Shown: positions 33,116 to 41,506, counted from the first letter of the stretch. The stretch: 64,000 nt of DNA from Formosa sp030427735 (GCF_051200825.1 NZ_CP195158.1:806001-870000), one strand, 5' to 3'. Notes: generated from the letters alone by a model not told the origin. Numbers and translations: made by a program.

Positions 33116-33808
33116 ATGGCTTCAAGTACTTTTTTAGAGCTATTAAAACAGCTAAGCACAAATAGATTATTAGTTTTGAAAGATAGGGTGGAAGGGGAAC
33201 ATAAATTCATTCCTATTGATTTATCTACTCAAAATTCAGATTTAAGTCATGTAAATTTGGCGTCTTCCGAAGATTTAAACAACTATATTCAGGCTTATCT
33301 AGATACAGCGCAAGCAGATGTTGCTTATGGTGGCTATTTAGAGGTGCGCCAATTGTACCAAAGGAGTAGTTATTTTAATGCGGGTGATGTTGCTACCGAA
33401 AGGAATATTCATTTAGGTATAGATTTTTGGTGCGATGCAGGAACTCCGGTTTGTGCGATTTTAGAAGGCGAAGTACATAGCTTTAAGAACAATACCAATT
33501 ATGGCGATTATGGACCAACCATTATTTTGAAGCATCGATTTTTTGGTGTTGAATTTTTTACCCTTTATGGCCATTTAAGTTTAGCGTCTATTACTAACTT
33601 AAAAGTAGGGCAAAAATTTGTTGGTGGAGCGGTTTTAGGAACTCTAGGCGATGCTACTGTTAATGGCGATTATCCGCCACATTTACATTTTCAAATTATT
33701 AAAGATATTCAGGATTATTCTGGCGATTACCCTGGTGTTGCCAGTAAAACCGATTTAGAATTTTACAAAACCAATTGTCCAGATCCTAATGTGTTGTTGC
33801 GATTGTGA
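33116..33808 (+). CDS. M23-family metallopeptidase-like protein without signal peptide
   Basis: The 230-residue protein has a LytM-type (M23) domain: zinc ligands His99 and Asp103 in ERNIHLGIDFW, YGHLSLAS (His153) and PPHLHFQI (His189, His191). M23 enzymes usually cut peptidoglycan peptides in the periplasm, but here the N-terminus (MASSTFLELLKQLSTNRLLV) is amphipathic rather than a signal peptide or anchor, so the protein is predicted to be cytoplasmic. M23 domains of this kind also occur fused to aminotransferases and kinases in other bacteria, and a non-peptidoglycan role is possible. It is monocistronic and is converged on by ssrA. Confidence 0.85.
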   Translation: MASSTFLELLKQLSTNRLLVLKDRVEGEHKFIPIDLSTQNSDLSHVNLASSEDLNNYIQAYLDTAQADVAYGGYLEVRQLYQRSSYFNAGDVATERNIHLGIDFWCDAGTPVCAILEGEVHSFKNNTNYGDYGPTIILKHRFFGVEFFTLYGHLSLASITNLKVGQKFVGGAVLGTLGDATVNGDYPPHLHFQIIKDIQDYSGDYPGVASKTDLEFYKTNCPDPNVLLRL

Positions 33809-33940
33809 ATCATATTTTAGGTAGTTGTTTTAATACTTCAAATTCAGGTGTATGAGTAGAATGAAAATTAATTAGCTGCCTAGATGTTTTTAAATAAAAC
33901 CCTAAACACTTAAAAGAGAAGAATTTAGGGTTGTTTAATG

Positions 33941-34333
33941 TGGAGTCGCCGAGAATCGAACTCGGGTCCAAACAAGTGATCAAAGGGCTTTCTACACGCT
34001 TATTCTTTTCTTGTTTTTTCGATTGCAACCTGGTTAAAGACAACCTAGTTACAACTTAGCTTCTTAAATTTCGAAAGTAAGCCAAAGCATCAAACTTTCT
34101 ATATTGACTTTTACGATGCCTCTAAATGGTACGCCGCCAATCAAGGCTTACCGGAGACATAAAGCTTGCACACCTTGTGTGCCTAGGCCAATCTTACTAT
34201 AATTCAGATTAGGCAGCTAAAGCGTAGTTATTCTCGCCGTTTAAAAGTGTGATCTAGCCTTTAACGTGTTTCAAAATCATTACACGACGTGCTTACCGTT
34301 CAATGCATCTCGCTGTCAAAACCAGTCGACCCC
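33941..34333 (-). ncRNA. ssrA: Transfer-messenger RNA (tmRNA)
   Basis: tmRNA rescues stalled ribosomes and tags their products. On the minus strand the 5' end GGGGTCGACTGGTTTTGACA (34333 down) pairs with the 3' end CGACTCC plus discriminator A (33941) to form the tRNA-like acceptor; the T-arm is readable as CCGAGTTCGATTCTCGG. The tag reading frame (34238-34209) begins GGC GAG AAT and encodes GENNYALAA followed by TAA, giving AGENNYALAA with the tRNA-borne alanine. This tag is typical of Flavobacteriia. Length is 393 nt and CCA is not encoded. Open frames across this region are not genes. Confidence 0.97.
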
Positions 34334-34350
34334 ATTGTTGTAAGTATTTT

Positions 34351-34431
34351 GGCGTTCCCTTTCGGGGCAGGCTTTTCGCTATATCTTTTTAATTTATCAA
34401 TTAAAAAGGATGCCGCTGCAATCCTTAACGC
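34351..34431 (-). ncRNA. Compact structured RNA element immediately upstream of ssrA
   Basis: Read on the minus strand, the 81-nt element folds into nested helices: GCGTT (34431-34427) with AACGC (34356-34352); GCA and GGC (34419-34412) with GCC and TGC (34372-34367); a 9-bp hairpin TTTTTAATT/AATTAAAAA (34407-34386) with a 4-nt loop; and CCC-GAAA-GGG (34366-34357). It starts 18 nt before the tmRNA 5' end and lies downstream of the only good promoter box. It resembles abundant intergenic structured elements of Flavobacteriia; I suspect the Rfam Flavo-1 family, from memory and unverified. It may be an independent RNA or the 5' leader of pre-tmRNA. Confidence 0.55.
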
Positions 34432-34474
34432 AATACCATTTAAACTTATATAGTATAAGAAAAAATAAGGAATG

Positions 34475-34482
34475 CAAAGCTA
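34475..34482 (-). promoter_or_regulatory. Promoter -7 box for the structured RNA/ssrA transcript
   Basis: TAGCTTTG on the minus strand matches TAnnTTTG exactly. No comparable box lies between the structured element and the tmRNA 5' end, so both may share this promoter. Confidence 0.5.
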
Positions 34483-34572
34483 TTAAAAAATTTGTTTTAA
34501 CCTACATTTCCGTGTAATTTAGTACAAAAGTTGTGCCATTACCCTAACGTGTCAGACCTTAAAAACATCAGT

Positions 34573-35778
34573 ATGAAATTCGCAATTATTAAAGAACGTA
34601 AAACCCCACCAGACAGACGAGTAGTATTTGGCCCGCGTACACTCTTGCAGGTAAAACAGCAATTTCCAGAAGCAAAATTCAAAATCGAGAAATCTAAGAT
34701 CAGAATTTTTCCAGACGAAGTTTATAAGCTAGCAGGTTTTAATGTGGTTAAAGATGTTTCCGATTGCGATGTGTTTTTAGGAGTAAAAGAAGTTCCAGTA
34801 GAAGCTTTAATCCCTAATAAATCGTATTTCTTTTTTTCGCATACCATAAAAAAGCAACCTTATAATAGAAGGCTGTTACAAGCTGTGCTAGAAAAAAACA
34901 TAACGCTATACGACCACGAAACCATAATCGATAAAAAGGGGATGCGCCTTATAGGGTTTGGTCGTTATGCAGGTATTGTTGGAGCTTATAACGCATTTAG
35001 AACCTGGGGACTTAAGCATGCGAGTTGGGATTTGCCAAAAGCCAACACACTGGCAGACCAAAAGGCTTTAAATAGGCAACTCAAGCAACTTAGTGTACCA
35101 AATATGCGAATTTTATTAACAGGTGGCGGAAAGGTAGCTCATGGTGCTATGGAAATTTTAGATGCTTTAAAAATTCCTAAAGTGAGTGTCGAGGCATATT
35201 TAACTGAGCGTTTTAGCACCCCTGTGTATTGTAATATAGATGCGTTAGATTATAATGCGCGTATAGATGGTAAGACAAAGCCTCTTAAAGATTTTTTTAA
35301 AAATCCGCAGGCCTATCAGTCCACGTTTATGCGATTTGCCGCAGTAACAGACATGCTTATAACAGGTCACTTTTATGGCGAAGGTGCACCGTATTTATTT
35401 ACAAGAGCCGATGTAAAATCGTCTGAGTTTAATATTAGAGTAGTGGCCGATATTAGCTGCGATATCGATGGTCCTGTAGCTACAACGTTACGAGCATCTA
35501 CTATCGAAGATCCTATTTATGGTTATGACCCGGAAACAGAATCGGAAGTCGATTTTAAAAATGAAAATGCTATAGCTGTCATGGCAGTCGATAACCTACC
35601 TTGCGAATTGCCAAAAGATGCCAGTCAAGGCTTTGGTAAAATATTTCTGAAACATGTAATCCCTGCCTTTTTTAATAATGATGCCGATGGCGTTTTAGAA
35701 CGTGCGCGAATGACTGCAGATGGAAAATTAACACCACGATTTTCTTACCTTCACGATTATGTCGATGGAAAGAAATAA
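34573..35778 (+). CDS. AlaDH/PNT-family NAD(P)-dependent dehydrogenase (alanine or saccharopine dehydrogenase-like)
   Basis: The 401-residue product starts MKFAIIKERKTPPDRRVVF, the pattern of the N-terminal domain of alanine dehydrogenase and lysine-forming saccharopine dehydrogenase. A Rossmann motif LLTGGGKVAHGAMEILDAL (about 192-210) is followed by VVADISCDIDGPVATTLRAS (about 300-319), which resembles the C-terminal catalytic region of saccharopine dehydrogenases. The amino-acid substrate cannot be decided. ATG 34573 is chosen because the family N-terminus begins there; a frame opening upstream at 34531 lacks similarity. It is divergent from ssrA and apparently monocistronic. Confidence 0.85.
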   Translation: MKFAIIKERKTPPDRRVVFGPRTLLQVKQQFPEAKFKIEKSKIRIFPDEVYKLAGFNVVKDVSDCDVFLGVKEVPVEALIPNKSYFFFSHTIKKQPYNRRLLQAVLEKNITLYDHETIIDKKGMRLIGFGRYAGIVGAYNAFRTWGLKHASWDLPKANTLADQKALNRQLKQLSVPNMRILLTGGGKVAHGAMEILDALKIPKVSVEAYLTERFSTPVYCNIDALDYNARIDGKTKPLKDFFKNPQAYQSTFMRFAAVTDMLITGHFYGEGAPYLFTRADVKSSEFNIRVVADISCDIDGPVATTLRASTIEDPIYGYDPETESEVDFKNENAIAVMAVDNLPCELPKDASQGFGKIFLKHVIPAFFNNDADGVLERARMTADGKLTPRFSYLHDYVDGKK

Positions 35779-35860
35779 GTGTTAGTACTTTGCAGGTTTG
35801 CTTTATCTTTTATTTATAAAAGAGACATTTAATAGTTGTTTAAGGAGAATTAAAAAACAA

Positions 35861-35897
35861 ACGAGTAAAGCATTTAAAAATGAATTTGACTGCTCGT
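35861..35897 (-). terminator. Probable terminator of the iron-uptake operon
   Basis: On the minus strand ACGAG (35897-35893) pairs with CTCGT (35865-35861) with partial internal pairing, followed by TTGTTTTTTAATT. It overlaps the region directly after the PepSY gene stop. The stem is short. Confidence 0.45.
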
Positions 35898-35898
35898 G

Positions 35899-37449
35899 TT
35901 ATACTTTTTTTCGATGTTTAATTTTAATGTAGGCAAATAAGGTTATAGATGCTAATGTTAACCAAAAGACATCTATAAAGCACAACTGAAACTGTTCATT
36001 TTTAAAAGTTAACCAAAACCAATTTCCAGTAGTAACACCATTAGCTATAGGTATTAAAAAACCGAATACAGAACCTAATAACAATGTGTTTCGGTTTGTA
36101 AATCCATTATCTCTTCTAACGATATAAAGTACAATAAATAACAACCAGCCTATAAAATAAAAGCGATAAATAAAACTCTGGCTAACAGGCTCAAAAAGTT
36201 TTACGGCAATAAATGATAGGGCTGTTATTGGGTACATACTTAAACAAATGGCAAGGTATATTCTAACAACGGTTTCGTTAAATCTGCGTTTTTTATCAGG
36301 TAACGTTTTCTTGTCGCGAGCCACGAGCCATATCATAACTCCAGAAATGATAACCAAACAGGAAATAATACCCAAAACAAAGCTTATTACACGTAAAGCA
36401 AAGCCAGCATAATCGCCATAGTGTAAACGGTATAAAACATTCTTTACTCCATCTAAATAACTTGCTTTAAGGTAGGGGTCTTTTTTAGAAATTAAAGTCC
36501 CGGTTTTTACTTGGTAAAGGGCTTGTCCGGGTGATGTAAATTTGTTGTTGTAGTTTAATTGCCCTTCGGTCTGCACATGCATATTCGCATCGCCATAATT
36601 AAAGATATGCACGTGAGTAATGTTAAAATCGGGCCAAAGTTGTTTGGTGTTTTCTATATAGGTGTTAATACTAAAGTCGGTAGTTAAAGGCGTATTTGTA
36701 TATTCAATTTCAGGATGGGCATACCCTAGATCTTTGTAAAATTTGGTGTCGTCTCCTTTGTAAAGCAAAAGTACATTGGGGGCAATTAAAAGTGCTTTAA
36801 TCATAAAAAAAGCTCCTGTAACAGCATATACAAATTGAAAAGGTAAACCAATAACTCCTAAAGCGGTATGGGCATCGGTCCATAAGGTTTTTAGCTTGGC
36901 AAGGGGTCTGAAGGTGTAAAAATTAGGAACGATTTTATTCCAATGAATTATAATGCCAGTAATAATAGCAAATAGAAAAAAGAAGGCTACAAAACCAGCT
37001 AAATAATAGCCAACAGGGTAGTATAATTGAGCAAAAAAGTGCAGACGGTATAAAAATTCGCCTAAGGTATAGCTGTTTGTATAGGTGCTCTGTGAGTAGG
37101 TTTTGGTATCTAAAACAAGATATTTTCCAACATTTTCATCTTTGGATGTTAAACTATCTTTAGAGGCAGATATAGAGATGCCAATGTTCTGTTCTACATA
37201 ATGCTTACTGAGTTCAATATCTCTTCCTTTTAGGGAGGTAGTTGCATTTAATGAATCTAAAGCTGTATCGAAATCAAGTTGTAAATCTTCAGTGCGCTCG
37301 ACAGTATGATTGCGTTCCCAATTAATAATTTCATCTCTAAAAAACGAGAACGAACCCGCAAAGAAAATAACATAAAGGGCAACGCTAATAACAATGCCAC
37401 TAACCGTGTGTGTATGAAATAGAATATTGTAGGTGCGTTTATCGCTCAT
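35899..37449 (-). CDS. PepSY-associated membrane protein (PiuB-like)
   Basis: The 516-residue inner-membrane protein has an N-terminal helix with the typical FHTHTVSGIVISVALYVIFF, two PepSY-type periplasmic regions, and further helix pairs with conserved His (LYRLHFFAQLY, WTDAHTALGVIGLPFQFVY, LYRLHYGDYAGF). Such proteins (PepSY_TM family) accompany siderophore receptors and are suspected to reduce ferric siderophores in the periplasm, though proof is limited. It is the last gene of the minus-strand operon headed by a TonB receptor, separated from the DUF3649-like gene by 13 bp. Confidence 0.88.
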   Translation of the reverse strand: MSDKRTYNILFHTHTVSGIVISVALYVIFFAGSFSFFRDEIINWERNHTVERTEDLQLDFDTALDSLNATTSLKGRDIELSKHYVEQNIGISISASKDSLTSKDENVGKYLVLDTKTYSQSTYTNSYTLGEFLYRLHFFAQLYYPVGYYLAGFVAFFFLFAIITGIIIHWNKIVPNFYTFRPLAKLKTLWTDAHTALGVIGLPFQFVYAVTGAFFMIKALLIAPNVLLLYKGDDTKFYKDLGYAHPEIEYTNTPLTTDFSINTYIENTKQLWPDFNITHVHIFNYGDANMHVQTEGQLNYNNKFTSPGQALYQVKTGTLISKKDPYLKASYLDGVKNVLYRLHYGDYAGFALRVISFVLGIISCLVIISGVMIWLVARDKKTLPDKKRRFNETVVRIYLAICLSMYPITALSFIAVKLFEPVSQSFIYRFYFIGWLLFIVLYIVRRDNGFTNRNTLLLGSVFGFLIPIANGVTTGNWFWLTFKNEQFQLCFIDVFWLTLASITLFAYIKIKHRKKV

Positions 37450-37462
37450 TTTAAAACTTAAG

Positions 37463-37762
37463 TTAAACGATTGGATTATAAATTTGACCTAAATAAATGC
37501 CTATAGAAAATAGTAAGGTAAAAGCTAAATAGATACCCCATATTTTCCATCCATTTTTAGCTAAAAATGCCACTACCATAAGGCTAGCCCATAAAATAAA
37601 ACCAGTAAAGGTAGAGGTAATAATTACTGTAGTGTGGTCTAACCAAAACGATAAAGCCATGTGCAGCGATGCCGTAACTAGATATCCGCCTAAAATGGCC
37701 GCAGTAATTTTAGCAAAGCGCTGAGTTTTAGATGTGGTTAAATATTTTTTGTTTGCAGGCAT
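37463..37762 (-). CDS. Small membrane protein, DUF3649-like
   Basis: The 99-residue protein has three predicted membrane helices (about 16-37, 45-68, 73-95). The pattern RFAKITAAILGGYLVTASLH and the aromatic SFW, with NGWKIWGIYLAF at the end, resembles DUF3649, whose members sit between a DUF3325 protein and a PepSY protein in siderophore loci of Proteobacteria. Here the order is the same. The Pfam assignment is by recognition, not search. Function is unknown; a role in siderophore-iron handling follows only from context. Confidence 0.7.
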   Translation of the reverse strand: MPANKKYLTTSKTQRFAKITAAILGGYLVTASLHMALSFWLDHTTVIITSTFTGFILWASLMVVAFLAKNGWKIWGIYLAFTLLFSIGIYLGQIYNPIV

Positions 37763-37765
37763 GGC

Positions 37766-38101
37766 TTAAAAATGGAATATAAATTCGATAGTAAAACTTA
37801 ATAAAACGAAAATAATTAAACTTCTGTAGGTTAAAAGTCTCAGCGGTGTTAATAAAATAATTAAACTACCAAAGGTCATTAATCCAATACAAAAAAACAG
37901 GATACCAGAGGTTACTCCAAAGGTATAGCAGTTTGAAATTAAAGCTAATAACAACAAACAAACTCCTATAATTTTAACACTCTTTATATGCCGCTGTAAT
38001 ACGGCCTCGAACGGAATGCTAATAAGCATACACATACGTTTGGAGGTAGAATACAGCATGTAAAATGCAATTATGAGTATTAAAATAGATAGCGTTATCA
38101 T
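37766..38101 (-). CDS. Small membrane protein, DUF3325-like
   Basis: The 111-residue protein has four hydrophobic segments (about 2-20, 42-60, 64-82, 88-108). Placement and the helix-Arg/Lys-rich loop (RHIKSVKIIGVCLLLLALI) match DUF3325, the usual neighbour of DUF3649 in siderophore operons. I choose the ATG at 38101 over 38137 because the 5' extension is occupied by the terminator-like hairpin after the DUF4198 gene. It precedes the DUF3649-like gene by 3 bp. Confidence 0.65.
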   Translation of the reverse strand: MITLSILILIIAFYMLYSTSKRMCMLISIPFEAVLQRHIKSVKIIGVCLLLLALISNCYTFGVTSGILFFCIGLMTFGSLIILLTPLRLLTYRSLIIFVLLSFTIEFIFHF

Positions 38102-38114
38102 AATATCTAAAATT

Positions 38115-38152
38115 AAAACAACTCTGAACGTTAGCATTCAGAGTTGTTTTTT
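38115..38152 (-). terminator. Strong internal hairpin in the iron operon
   Basis: A 14-bp perfect stem (38115-38128 with 38137-38150) with an 8-nt loop lies between the DUF4198 stop and the DUF3325-like ATG. On the minus strand the stem ends in TTTT followed by AATTTTAG, so termination may be partial, and expression of the three downstream membrane genes would be reduced relative to the receptor. Confidence 0.7.
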
Positions 38153-38160
38153 ATAATGTG

Positions 38161-38877
38161 TTATTGAATACAATACGTGGCACAATGCCAAATAAATTGA
38201 TAATCTTTGCCTTTAAATTTTCCTGGGACTTCTTCTTTTTTGGTGGTTTCTATAATGTATTTGGTTGCCCAAGGTAAGTTAAAGGAAATATAGCCGTCTT
38301 GGTCTGTTGTTAACTTTTTAGACCATAAATCGCTAACAAAAATAGTTGCTTCGTTTTCGGCAAGAGGTTTGCCTTTAAATAGTACCTGCAATTTAATATC
38401 GTTACCTTGTTCTTTAACTTTTACTATAGAAATTCCGTTTTTAGAACTGTTGTTAGAATTTGAAGTTTCCTGCTCCACTTCTACAACGGCAGAAGCATTG
38501 TAATGTGTTTTAAATATACCAAAATCGTATTTGGTATAGTCTATAACTTCAATGTTATCGTTATCTAAAACAATAGTATAAGTTCCTTTTTGCTTAGGAG
38601 TAAAAGTAGTTGTAAAGTGGTCGTCTTTAGCGGTTACCTGTAATTCGGTTTTCTTACCGTTAGCATCAATAACCCAAAGGCTAAAGTCTTTTACTTTAGG
38701 AAATGCTTCGCCGTTTACTTGTTCTATTACGCCGTAAGTATACTCGCCGTAATATACATTTACTACCTGCGATTGTCCAACAGAACCCTGAGCATTTGTT
38801 TCTACCCATAAGTAATGTGCAAAAGATGGCGATACAATCAGAACTAAAAAAGTCAGGGTTAATATTAATTTTTTCAT
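38161..38877 (-). CDS. Exported DUF4198 protein of the iron operon
   Basis: The 238-residue periplasmic protein has a signal peptide (1-20, ending PSFA) whose predicted cleavage exposes His as the first mature residue (HYLWVETNA). The rest is beta-rich (DUF4198) with a carboxypeptidase-regulatory-like repeat (GYISFNLPWATKYIIET) and ends WHCATYCIQ, where two Cys lie four apart. DUF4198 proteins accompany metal or siderophore receptors; the mature N-terminal His and the terminal Cys pair could bind metal, which is inference. It follows the TonB receptor by 10 bp. Confidence 0.85.
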   Translation of the reverse strand: MKKLILTLTFLVLIVSPSFAHYLWVETNAQGSVGQSQVVNVYYGEYTYGVIEQVNGEAFPKVKDFSLWVIDANGKKTELQVTAKDDHFTTTFTPKQKGTYTIVLDNDNIEVIDYTKYDFGIFKTHYNASAVVEVEQETSNSNNSSKNGISIVKVKEQGNDIKLQVLFKGKPLAENEATIFVSDLWSKKLTTDQDGYISFNLPWATKYIIETTKKEEVPGKFKGKDYQFIWHCATYCIQ

Positions 38878-38887
38878 AATGTTTTAA

Positions 38888-41287
38888 TTAAAATTTAAAT
38901 GCAAAGTTAGCTAAAACAGATCTAGGTTGTTGTGGTGTAATTGTAGACCAACCATTGTAATATTCTTCGTTAAAAGCATTATTCAATTTTAGTCCAACAC
39001 GGTATTTGTTTGCGGCATAGTAAATAGAGGCATTAGCAACAAAATAGCTAGGTACTGAAAGGTTTCCTGACGGACTAGAGCTAGGGTTCATGATGTCGCG
39101 TTCGCTACCACCATTAAATCCGGCGCCAATACCAAATCCTTTAATGGCTCCAGTTTCAAAATGATAATCGGCCCAAAGGTTATAAAGTATGTCCGATCCT
39201 GCTTCTAGCGGACGTTCGCCAATGGCATCTGGGTTGTCCGATTTTGTTACTTCGCTATCGTTATAGCTGAAGCCTCCTCGTAAGTTTAATCCATTAACAG
39301 GGTTGGCATTTAATTCCAATTCAAATCCTTTACTAGACACCTCTCCGTCTTGTATCTTGCCAAAAGGATCGTTAGGGTCTGTCATTAAACGATTTCCAAC
39401 AAGAATGTTGTAATAGTTTACAGTAGCGTTTAAACGGTTGTTAAAAAAGTTTGTTTTAACACCAACTTCCCATTGGTTAGCATGTTCTGGTTTAAAGGTT
39501 TTAAGTACTTGTCCTTCCGGATTAATATCTAGATCTGGGTTGCCTACTAATTGAGGCGCTACGTTTGTAAACCCATTTTGCCAGTTTGCAAATACAGATA
39601 ATTTATCTTGAATAGGTTGAAATAATAAACCAAATTTAGGAGATACAGCAAACTGGTCGTAATTATCATCATCTGTTGCAATATTTCCTTTTTCGTCGAA
39701 GAAATCGAAACGTACACTAGCCATAGCCGATAAATACTCGGTAATGTTTAATACATCGGACACGTAAGCACTATAGATGTTAGAGCGTGTTTTGTTGTAG
39801 TTAATTCCTGCATTTGCTAAGGCAGCATCTACACCAGCAGTTGTTAAAGGAAAGCCAGCTTCTTCTGTGCCTTCTTTTGGGTTTACAGCGCCATAACCTA
39901 CATAGGTACTACCATTATCTATGCCTGTAACGGTATAAAAATCTAAGCCTACAACCATACGGTTTCTAAGGCTTCCTATTTTAAAGTCGCCAATAAAGTT
40001 TTGTTGTATGTCTGTTGTTTGAGTTGAAGCATTTTGTTTGTTAAGGTAACGTGTAAAAATACCTTCTCCAGTTAAATCGTATAGGTAGGTATAATACCCT
40101 TTTGTAGATGTCGCACTTTTTGAGACTAAGGTTTGAGAGTTCCAACTGTCTGAAATTTTATAGTCCATTTCTACGCGGTAATTTTGAGTTGGGTTTTCTA
40201 AAGTAAGTGCATTACTGGTATACGATTTTTTGTAATCGTATCCTAAATCGTCTAAGCTATCGTATTGCATTGGGGCGCCACGGCTAACAAACAACATGGT
40301 AGGATTTGTTTTTTCGGCCTGAGAAATTTCTCCGTAAAACGAGAACGACAATCTGTTGTTTACTTGGTACGATAAGGATGGTGCTACAAAAAACGACTTT
40401 CTAAAGCCTGCATCTTGAAAACTGTCTTCGGAATGGTAAGAGGTGTTTAAACGGAAATAAATATTTTCATTCTTATCTAAAGCAGTGTTAAAATCCCCTG
40501 TAATTACATTTAATCCATAAGACCCTCCAGTATACGATACTTGTCCGCCAAAACCTTTGTAAGGCTTTTTAGTAACTACATTTATTAACCCGCCATAAGA
40601 GGTTACGCTACTACCAAATAAGGTAGCCGAAGGGCCTTTAATAACCTCTATACGTTCTATGTTTGCAGCATTTATAGTTCCGTTGGTTAACCCTGGTAAA
40701 CCATTTACCAGCTGCGGTTGCACACTAAAACCACGTAACGAGTAATAACCAGCACCATCGCCGCCTCGACCAGTAGAAGTCCATAATTGTTGAACACCTG
40801 TAGCATTTTCTAGAGCATCTTCGAAACTGGTAGTGATTTGCGATTCTAATAAATCTGTAGTTACCGTGGTGTAAACCTGTGTGTTTTCTAAATCTTTTAA
40901 AGGTAATTTCGCTACATAGGCAGTTTGTTTTCTAGAGAATTTGTTGTGTCTTTCGCCATCAATAACAACTTCATTTAAAATTTCCTGACCTTCGTAAAGT
41001 ACAATTGTAGGTAAGGTAAGGTCTGTAGTTGTTAAGGTAAAAGGCACTTCTTTTGTTTTGTATCCTAAATACGATACCACAGCAATGTGTTGGCCTGCTT
41101 CGACATAGTTTATGTTAAACCGCCCATCGATATCCGATTGACTACCGTGGGTAGTGTTTTTTATAATGATATTTGCACCTACTATAGGTTCGTTGTTAAT
41201 ATCTGTAATAGTACCTTGCACGTTTTGTTGTGCATGTATTATTAAAGATGTAAAAAATAAGAATGTTAAGCTTAGTAAATTTTTCAT
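38888..41287 (-). CDS. TonB-dependent siderophore receptor
   Basis: The 799-residue outer-membrane receptor has a signal peptide (1-19), an N-terminal CarboxypepD_reg-like domain (about 22-105, GTITDINNEPIVGANIIIKN), a plug domain with ENATGVQQLWTSTGRGGDG (about 160-178) and SLRGFSVQPQLVNGLPGL (about 183-200), and a 22-strand barrel ending in LNNAFNEEYYNGWST and a terminal Phe. The plug sequence and length match siderophore (FhuA/FecA-like) receptors rather than SusC. It heads an operon with DUF4198, DUF3325-like, DUF3649-like and PepSY genes, which supports siderophore uptake. Promoter and an AT-rich palindrome lie upstream. Confidence 0.93.
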   Translation of the reverse strand: MKNLLSLTFLFFTSLIIHAQQNVQGTITDINNEPIVGANIIIKNTTHGSQSDIDGRFNINYVEAGQHIAVVSYLGYKTKEVPFTLTTTDLTLPTIVLYEGQEILNEVVIDGERHNKFSRKQTAYVAKLPLKDLENTQVYTTVTTDLLESQITTSFEDALENATGVQQLWTSTGRGGDGAGYYSLRGFSVQPQLVNGLPGLTNGTINAANIERIEVIKGPSATLFGSSVTSYGGLINVVTKKPYKGFGGQVSYTGGSYGLNVITGDFNTALDKNENIYFRLNTSYHSEDSFQDAGFRKSFFVAPSLSYQVNNRLSFSFYGEISQAEKTNPTMLFVSRGAPMQYDSLDDLGYDYKKSYTSNALTLENPTQNYRVEMDYKISDSWNSQTLVSKSATSTKGYYTYLYDLTGEGIFTRYLNKQNASTQTTDIQQNFIGDFKIGSLRNRMVVGLDFYTVTGIDNGSTYVGYGAVNPKEGTEEAGFPLTTAGVDAALANAGINYNKTRSNIYSAYVSDVLNITEYLSAMASVRFDFFDEKGNIATDDDNYDQFAVSPKFGLLFQPIQDKLSVFANWQNGFTNVAPQLVGNPDLDINPEGQVLKTFKPEHANQWEVGVKTNFFNNRLNATVNYYNILVGNRLMTDPNDPFGKIQDGEVSSKGFELELNANPVNGLNLRGGFSYNDSEVTKSDNPDAIGERPLEAGSDILYNLWADYHFETGAIKGFGIGAGFNGGSERDIMNPSSSPSGNLSVPSYFVANASIYYAANKYRVGLKLNNAFNEEYYNGWSTITPQQPRSVLANFAFKF

Positions 41288-41304
41288 TAATTATTATTTA
41301 GACT

Positions 41305-41318
41305 AATTATTAATAATT
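41305..41318. promoter_or_regulatory. Palindrome between promoter and start of the TonB receptor (possible Fur-type operator)
   Basis: AATTATTAATAATT is a perfect 14-bp palindrome about 20 bp upstream of the receptor ATG and downstream of its -7 box, where a repressor would block transcription. AT content is high so chance occurrence is likely enough. Confidence 0.35.
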
Positions 41319-41332
41319 GTTAAATTTTTTGG

Positions 41333-41363
41333 CAAAAATAGACTAGCTTTTAGTAAGAACAAA
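41333..41363 (-). promoter_or_regulatory. Promoter of the iron-uptake operon
   Basis: On the minus strand TTTG (41363-41360), a 19-bp spacer and TATTTTTG (41340-41333) match the consensus exactly; the receptor ATG follows 45 bp downstream. Confidence 0.7.
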
Positions 41364-41506
41364 GCTTATTTAAAATTATTTTAAATAAATATAGCTTCAT
41401 GATTGATAATGAGGTGGGTTTATTAGTATTGATGAATTACTAATAAGGATATAAAATCCTTCTTTTTATATTTTTTAAGTGTGAAATACGGTTTTAAGTA
41501 ATTAGA

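Noticed and set aside
33810..34043. Open frame of 77 residues on the minus strand
   Set aside because: It overlaps the 3' part of tmRNA, including the T-arm and acceptor stem, and has no protein signature.
35785..35800. Third copy of the creD-operon operator (AGTACTTTG near 35787)
   Set aside because: Only one half-site is present; the second half CAAAGT is missing.
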